Positions 57,753 to 64,000 of a stretch of DNA of 64,000 bases are shown here, one piece after another (within the stretch, counting starts at the first letter, position 1; the number at the start of each line of letters is the position of its first letter). Origin of the DNA: Artemisia argyi (Eukaryota; Streptophyta; Magnoliopsida; Asterales; Asteraceae); NCBI GenBank assembly GCA_030686995.1, contig CM060692.1:124057296-124121295 (forward strand). The letters are read 5' to 3'. The notes beneath the pieces are model-generated. The model worked only from the letters and a program-made list of their open reading frames with translations, had not been told where the DNA came from and did no database searches. A program made the position numbers and the translations under genes.

Positions 57753-58784
57753 ATGCGCTAAACTGGTGGAAAGCGCATAAGCAGGCGAAAGGTGGAGATG
57801 ATTTTACGGCTACTTGTACTTGGGTTGAGTTCCGTGATACCTTTTTATAAGAGGTATTTTTCTAATTCTGAGCATCAATGGTTTGAAAGAGAGTATAACT
57901 CCATCAAGTAGTATGATAACGAGAATTCGGGGGAATATATGCAAGGGTTCTTAAGGTTGGCTAGTTTTGTTGGGCCTCTTGCTAGGGATGCTCGCCGTCA
58001 GGCGAAGCATTTCAAATGGGGACTAAAGAAGTGGGTTTTGGATCGTCTACTTATTGCTGAGTTTGTGGATGTGTCAGCTGTTAATGATGGAGCCCGTAAC
58101 ATTGAGATTTTCCATGAGGGTTCTGGTTACAACAAACGTAACCGTGATGGTGACCGAATTCACCCTAGGGTTTAGGGTTGCGATAAAAGGGGGTATTCTG
58201 GTAGGAGTCAGGATTCGAGGGGTCGGACGGACAGGAGTTATGACCAGCGGGGATTGTCGGGTAGGACTTATGATCACAGGCGACCGGAGATAAGGGTTCA
58301 AGATAGCAGGTACACTGGTAGGAATTGGAATGATCGTCAGGGTCAGGGTAACAACAATCAGTGCCAGTTCAAGGACCAATCAGCTAGGGGTAATCAGCAG
58401 AACCGTTCATCTGGGTCTACTAATTAGCATAGGCCTGCCGAGATTTTACCTCCTCCACTTTGTTCTTCTTGTGGCAAGGCTCATCAGGGAGTTTTCCATA
58501 AGGCTACTGGTAACTGTTTTGCATGTGGGTCTTCTACTCATCGGATTAAGGACTGCCCGAAGAAGAACCTTCCTGTGCCTGGGAACTACCTCAAGCCTCC
58601 TCCTACTACAGGCCGTGTGTATGCTACTACTCATGAGCAGGCAGATCGCACTTCAGGTACCATTACAGGCATTTTTTATAATGGAGATCGTACTACTTTT
58701 GTATTATCTGACACCAGAACTACACATTCTATAATATCTGTTAACTTTGCTAAGAAACTTAATCTTATCCCAACACCATTAACT
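57753..58784 (+). pseudogene. Chromovirus H gag and protease start (between E and F)
   Basis: The gag frame resumes after the ATGCG copy with LNWWKAHKQAKGG and WVEFRDTF, then breaks at several stops. A clearer open part at 57939-58175 includes LRLASFVGPLARDARRQAKHFKWGLKKWVLD. Arginine/glycine-rich sequence follows, then a CCHC zinc knuckle CFACGSSTHRIKDC at 58515-58556, typical of Ty3 nucleocapsid. The start of the protease follows: its catalytic triplet reads DTR (in LSDTRTTHS, near 58708) instead of DTG, so it was inactive before or after the F insertion. The frame is cut at 58784 by F and continues in the same frame at 62232. Confidence 0.75.
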
Positions 58785-61664
58785 TGTAACACCCCAACCC
58801 GGCATGGGTCCGGAGCGCTACAGTATGGTGACATATCAAAGTATACAATGCATACAACGCAAGTGGAAGACTTAAAACATAAAGTTACAAAGGTATTCTA
58901 AAGGTACAAAAAGAAATGCTAGCTTTATACAAAAAGAATTACAAGTCCAAACAATCTAGCTGGATCAAAATCTAAGTCCAATGCAAATGGGCTTCTAATC
59001 ATCAGGTAGTCCACTAATGCTCCTATGCACTCTTCACCCAAACCTAGCTTGCAACCTAAACCTGCCGCAGGAAAGGAAATGCGGCTGAGCTTAAAAAGCC
59101 CAGTTAACAGATATATAACAAAGCAAACGGATAAATGAAGCGTATATAAGTATGAGAAACAGGACATCATAAGCTTCTGCTGAAAGGAATATCATCTGTC
59201 AAATGCATAAGAGATCAACATACACTGAGCGAATGTCGAAGTATCAAGATATATCAGATAAGCATAATCATAAGGGAAATGTAATGAGCACGTATCAACA
59301 AAGAAGCGTCCAAACAAGGTATTTGAATGGACAAACGAATCATAGGAAAGCCACGAGCCGACCTGCCAAGGTACTTGACATATCTCATACATACATACAT
59401 ACATAATCCATAATCACCTGTCAAAGGATACGGAGAGGGGAGACCTCTCGGTACCACATGGAGGAGCGACCTCCCAAACGTGAAGGAGTAGAGAAGCACC
59501 TACCCACATTCACCATACAAACACATAATCATACATAAACATAAGTGCTAGGATGCATCCATACGCCCCCTATACATACATACATAAACCAGCATAATCA
59601 TATCATAAGTGCGCATAATCATATCATATCAAATGGGGGCGTCGTGGATCAATCACACCTCCACAGAAAGTGTCATGCCATCAGTGCCTCGATGACACGC
59701 CCATGGTACCTCCATGAGTAGTTAGAAAACTCGGGCATAAGAAGAGAACGAAGCATACATATATACATACATAGAATCATAGCAGCATATCCGAATCATA
59801 TCATAGCATAATCATAATCAGAGGAGTATCAAGAGAATGAGGGTCATATATCAAAAGGGATCATATCAAAGGAATCATAAAGAATGGATCAAACATAAGG
59901 GAATATAGCAATGGCTTATAGAATCTTATAACATATCAATATTTAAAGATCAAGTCATGAGAGAGAAGGCACCCTTACTGAAAAGGTAGAATATATGTAC
60001 CTTAATCGCCATCGAAATCATAACATACATAAGCATAAGGAAACACTCCTTCTTCAGCGGATCTACACAAATTAATCATCAGCTAATTATTAATAGGTTG
60101 TTTTAAACCAGATTACTCGTTTTAGTCGACTTACCATTTTTAGTAACTTTCCATTTATAGCAGCTTTCCAAAAATAATAAGCTTCCATTTATAGTAAGTT
60201 TCCACTTTAAGTAACTTATTCATTTTAAGTAGATTTCTATTTTTAGCAGGTTTCCCAAATTAGTAAATTTTTACAATAAAGTTATGAATGACGATTAAAT
60301 AATTCTTAAGGGTTAAATATTTCAATTTAGTAAAGATTAGGGCCATAAATATAAATTATCAAAATTCATTATTAAAGATGTCAAATAAATTATTTTAAGG
60401 TTTATACTAAAATTTTATATCAAAAAGATAATTTTAGACCCAGTCGTTTCATAATTTATATAAACGCACTCTCAATATTAATTTAGACCGCGACGACTAA
60501 ATATGATTATTCTCACATACACTCATACACACATATACTTATACCATGCACAAGTTCTCGTTAATATCTCCATAAATTAACTCATAAATGTTAAGACCCA
60601 CTCACAATACTCTAAATATTCGAGACATACTTTTATCGTTTTATTCACTCCAACCAACACACGCTTTATACTCTTTTATGTTGTTTGTACAATGTCTCAA
60701 AGACCCTACAACTCACACACACGCATTCACTTTCTTTATAATATACAGACACTTAACTTGACACCATATGTTCATATATGTTCAAAACACCCTACGTGAA
60801 TACCATGCATGCACACACTCGTTGTTGTAACAAAACCAAGATACCTTTCTTTGTTAATACTCGTTTGCATGTACCTGTCCCTTTCTTAATTCATTTAGAA
60901 TTCACCTACATATGGTTTTAGTATACATACATACAAAATGCCCATGCACACCACCTAAATATATATTAAAAACACGAGTACCCTGTATTTTATATTTGCG
61001 ATTCGAAAGTAAAACCTAACAAGCATGCATGTGACTCTCTTCTATAGCTCCGTCAAGGTTTTATTTAATTATAGATCGAATGTAAAACAAATCGAAGCAG
61101 TAACATACACGAGTCGAAAACATGATTATAGATCGATTAGTAAATCATATAGGTCGAATAGATAAAGATTTCCAAACATTATTTTACGTGTAATTTCCCA
61201 TGATTTTATGTGAGTTCTCAATTCGTATAACATATGACTTAGCTGTTTATTTAGAATTCTCAAAACACAACGCATGGAATAAAGAAGAAAGGCAAGTCGA
61301 ACAAGGCTTTCAAGCTACCTTCTAATCGTGATCAGGAGAAACGGACCAGAAGCAAAGTCGACCATACCCCAAGTCGAACACAAGCAGCAACTACACCTTC
61401 GAATTCAAATAGAAACCCACGAATAACACCCTTTCGTAACAGCACTCGCACACAACCGAACACCACTTTCGAGCCTCCAAATACCCATGTTTATACACTA
61501 GCAGAAACACATTCGGACCCTTTTTGCCTCTTCTTTGATCGAACAAGAATACCACCATGATTACCACGCTCAAAAGCCCACAAGACTTCCTTTGGATGCT
61601 TATTTGCTCGACAGAAAAAATGAGGTAGAAGCCTCCAGCCGTCGGTTTTGATGTTTAGGTTTTA

Positions 61665-61714
<50 letters not shown>

Positions 61715-62226
61715 CTTTTTTATTATTATTTATTTTTATTTTATTTTATTTTTTTGAGCGGCCAAATAAAATGGAGGAGCAAGGTTTGCCGCCACCTTGT
61801 ATAGACTAGGGTTTATTCGGCTTAGAAGATGTAAGAGTTATGTAAACTTATTATACGAACCATTAAAACAGGCGTGTGAATTTTGTATGAGAAAAGGAAT
61901 GCCGCATGTTTAGATAGGGCAAGAAATGGGATGCGTATCTTCTCATTTAAAGGGTGATATATATGTTTTGTCATTGGTCTTATCTTCTAACGTATGGGGT
62001 ATAGTAAGAAAGGAAATACAGTATCCTTACTAAAAGGAAGAAAACGTGTGATGTATATAACACATAAATATGTGTGTTTCATTTATAACAGTTAGTATAG
62101 AATTAGGATTTATAACTTTATATTTCACTTTATAACATATAGTATTTTATTACTTATTTATTTTTAAAACTTAGAATAAAATCAAATAGTAATTTAAAAT
62201 GTTAACAGAAATTTTAGGGTGTTATA
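58785..62226 (-). mobile_element. Element F: inverted solo LTR of a Tekay-like chromovirus
   Basis: The segment starts TGTAACACCCCAACCC and ends GGGTGTTATA (a changed CA terminus), flanked by TAACT at 58780-58784 and 62227-62231. At 3,442 bases with no primer site, tract or coding region it is a solo LTR. Its reverse complement resembles the H LTR (for example GGATGCATCC near 59553 against 45947), so it is reversed relative to H. A T41 run lies at 61670-61710. ACATACATACATA-type repeats occur near 59390-59410 and 59570. Small open frames here show no recognisable domain. Confidence 0.88.
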
Positions 62227-62231
62227 TAACT

Positions 62232-62701
62232 AATCTGTTATCCATCTCTACCCTAATGAAAAACCATATACTCATTAACCATGAGTATGTCAATTATCCC
62301 TTACGGTTTGATGATCGCACCCATCCGACGAACCTACTTCCTCTGAATATGATCGATTTCGATGTAATTCTAGGCATGGATTGGTTGGCTTCTCATAGGG
62401 CTACCATCGACTGCCATGCTAGAAATGTAATCTTTGGTGACCTTCGTCAGCCTGATTTTGTTTATCATGGTTCCCAACCTCCGAAATCTGTTAAAATCAT
62501 TTCTGCTACGAAGGCCCGAACTCTGATTTCTCATGGTTGCCAAGGTTTCTAGCAGCCATTAAAGATACCTCTCTGGAAAGTCCTGTCATTGAAAGTATTT
62601 CTGTTGTACGTGATTTTTCCGACGTCTTTCCCGATGAACTTCCTAGTATTCCTCCGGCTAGGGGTGTTGAGTTTGGCATCGAATTGATTCTAGGTGCCTA
62701 A
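62232..62701 (+). pseudogene. Chromovirus H protease C-terminal part and RT linker
   Basis: After F the frame continues with MKNHILINHEYVNYPL and the protease C-terminal signature VILGMDWLASHRATIDC, which also recalls the Ty3 flap region. A shift near 62541 changes frame, and the next frame carries VVRDFSDVFPDELPSIPP, the conserved linker leading into RT. A TAA at 62699-62701 lies 24 bases before the ATG of the next open part. The product would be the aspartic protease and the start of RT. Confidence 0.8.
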
Positions 62702-63991
62702 CCTATTTCCAAAGCTCCGTATCGTATGGCACCTGTTGAGTTGAAGGAGTTGAAAGAGCAATTGCAGGAATTTTTGCATAATGGTTTCATTAGACTGAGT
62801 GTATCGCCATGGGGTGCACCTGTATTGTTTGTCAAGAAGAAGGACGGAAGCATGCGTCTTTGTATTGACTATCGTGAGCTTAACCGTATTACTATCCGTA
62901 ATCATTATCCACTTCCGCGTAGAGATGATTTGTTTGATCAGTTACAAGGGGATAAATTCTTTTTGAAAATTGATTTGAGATCTGGTTATCATCAATTACG
63001 CGTAAAGGAGCAAGAGGTTCCTAAAACTGCTTTCCGTACCCGATATGGTCATTACGAGTTTTTTGTTATGCCTTTCGGTTTGACAAACGCTCCTGCTGTG
63101 TTTATGGATATGATGAATAGCGTGTTCCACGAGTACCATGATAAGTTTGTTATTGTTTTCATCGACGATATTCTGATCTATTCTAAGACCAAAGAAGAGC
63201 ATGAGCAACACCTTCGGATTGTTTTAGAAACCCTTAGACAGAAGAAGCTGTATGCAAAATTTTTGAAGTGCGAGTTCTGGTTGAACCAATTTGCATTCCT
63301 TGGTTACATTGTATCTACAGATGGTATCACCATGGATCCATCTAAACTTGAGGCTATCACCAAGTGGCCGAGACCTACTACAGTGACCGAGATTCAGAGG
63401 TTTCTGGGTTTGGCAGGTTATTACCGTTGTTTTGTTGAGGGTTTCTCAAAGTTGGCTTTACCTTTGACGCAGTTGATGAGGAAAGATGAAAAGTTTGCTT
63501 GGACCAATGAGCATGAAGAGAGTTTTAAAGAGTTGAAATGGAGATTAGTGTCCGCTCCTATTTTGACCCTTACTTCTGGTTCTAGGGGATTTCAGATTTA
63601 TAGTGATGCATCCAAGAAGGGTTTGGGTTGTGTATTGATGCAACACGGGAAGGTTATTGCCTATGCTTCGAGGCAGTTGAAACCTTATGAAGAGAATTAC
63701 CTTACCCATGATCTTGAATTAGCTGAAGTTATTTTCGCTTTGAAGATTTGGAGACATTATTCGTATGGCGAATCATGTGATATCTTCACAGATCACAAGA
63801 GTCTCATGTATATCTTCACTCAGAGGGAATTGAATATGAGACAGAGGAGATGGTTGGAACTTCTCATGGACTACGACGCTAACATTCAGTACCACCTAGG
63901 TAAGGCGAATGTTGTTGCGGATGTAGTTAGTAGGAAATCCGGTATGATTGCTAGTTTGGAGATTGAAGCCAGGATTCTTAAGGATTTGTAG
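62702..63991 (+). pseudogene. pol: Chromovirus H reverse transcriptase-RNase H
   Basis: The frame is open from just after the TAA at 62699-62701; the first ATG at 62726 opens 421 residues. RT (about residues 1-210) shows [49 protein letters not shown] and the catalytic FIDD at about residue 146. Thumb and connection follow ([26 protein letters not shown]). RNase H begins near residue 290 with [10 protein letters not shown] and includes [21 protein letters not shown] and VADVVSRKS (usually VADALSRK). A TAG at 63989-63991 ends it where integrase should follow. It copies element RNA into DNA. Catalytic residues are intact, but flanking stops would prevent a full polyprotein. It is the only RT in the window. 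Confidence 0.9.
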
Positions 63992-64000
63992 ATGATGGAT

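Noticed and set aside
61391..61573. 60-codon frame in solo LTR F.
   Set aside because: Lies in leader-like LTR sequence; no motif, no support beyond openness.
1..64000. A host gene, tRNA, rRNA or organellar insert.
   Set aside because: Every recognisable coding motif is of LTR-retrotransposon type, and I saw no tRNA- or rRNA-like segment by eye. Very short RNAs could still be missed.

Overview
The window is nuclear plant DNA made of nested LTR retrotransposons. I found no cellular gene, structural RNA gene or prokaryotic feature. The gag-like and accessory proteins resemble, from memory and not checked, families very common in predicted proteomes of Asteraceae tribe Anthemideae (Tanacetum, Artemisia, Chrysanthemum). 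A composite-family plant is therefore my best guess.

Layout. The oldest layer, H, is a plus-strand chromovirus (Ty3, Tekay/Del-like). Its upstream unit leaves only the pol 3' end (1-205) and a polypurine tract. One LTR follows (286-399, 14770-15870 and 44949-46606). A second unit then starts with primer site, gag, protease and RT-RNase H, and runs off the window at 64000. H has been invaded repeatedly. A (400-14769, minus, Tat/Athila-like, gag only, TSD GTTAT) lies in the LTR and carries a related solo LTR, A' (3241-7289, TSD TAGGG). B (15871-44948, minus, copia, gag remnant, TSD TTATT) lies in the same LTR. C (19446-38566, minus, Sirevirus-like, gag plus two accessory ORFs, no pol) sits inside B. 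D (21674-31281, plus, coding-free long-LTR element, TSD CATTG) sits inside C. E (47129-57752, plus, Athila-like, protease and ORF1 but no RT, TSD ATGCG) splits the gag of H. F (58785-62226, minus, solo LTR, TSD TAACT) splits its protease.

Together. Only H shows reverse transcriptase. A, B, C, D and E have LTRs, primer sites and polypurine tracts but no visible polymerase or integrase, so if mobile they depended on enzymes supplied in trans. C keeps an uninterrupted 607-residue gag; most other frames carry stops or frameshifts, many of which could be C-to-T or G-to-A changes.

Most interesting signals. C and E belong to different superfamilies, yet both carry GC-rich palindromic cassettes in their LTRs and again in the spacers upstream of their internal ORFs. 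In E the spacer before the ORF1 gene also has a TATA box, an ATG and a predicted 729-base intron whose removal keeps frame. This suggests separate internal transcription units. Other points are the single LTR shared by two chromovirus units, a hairpin minisatellite in place of the coding region of D, and repeated polypurine tracts in A, B, C and E.
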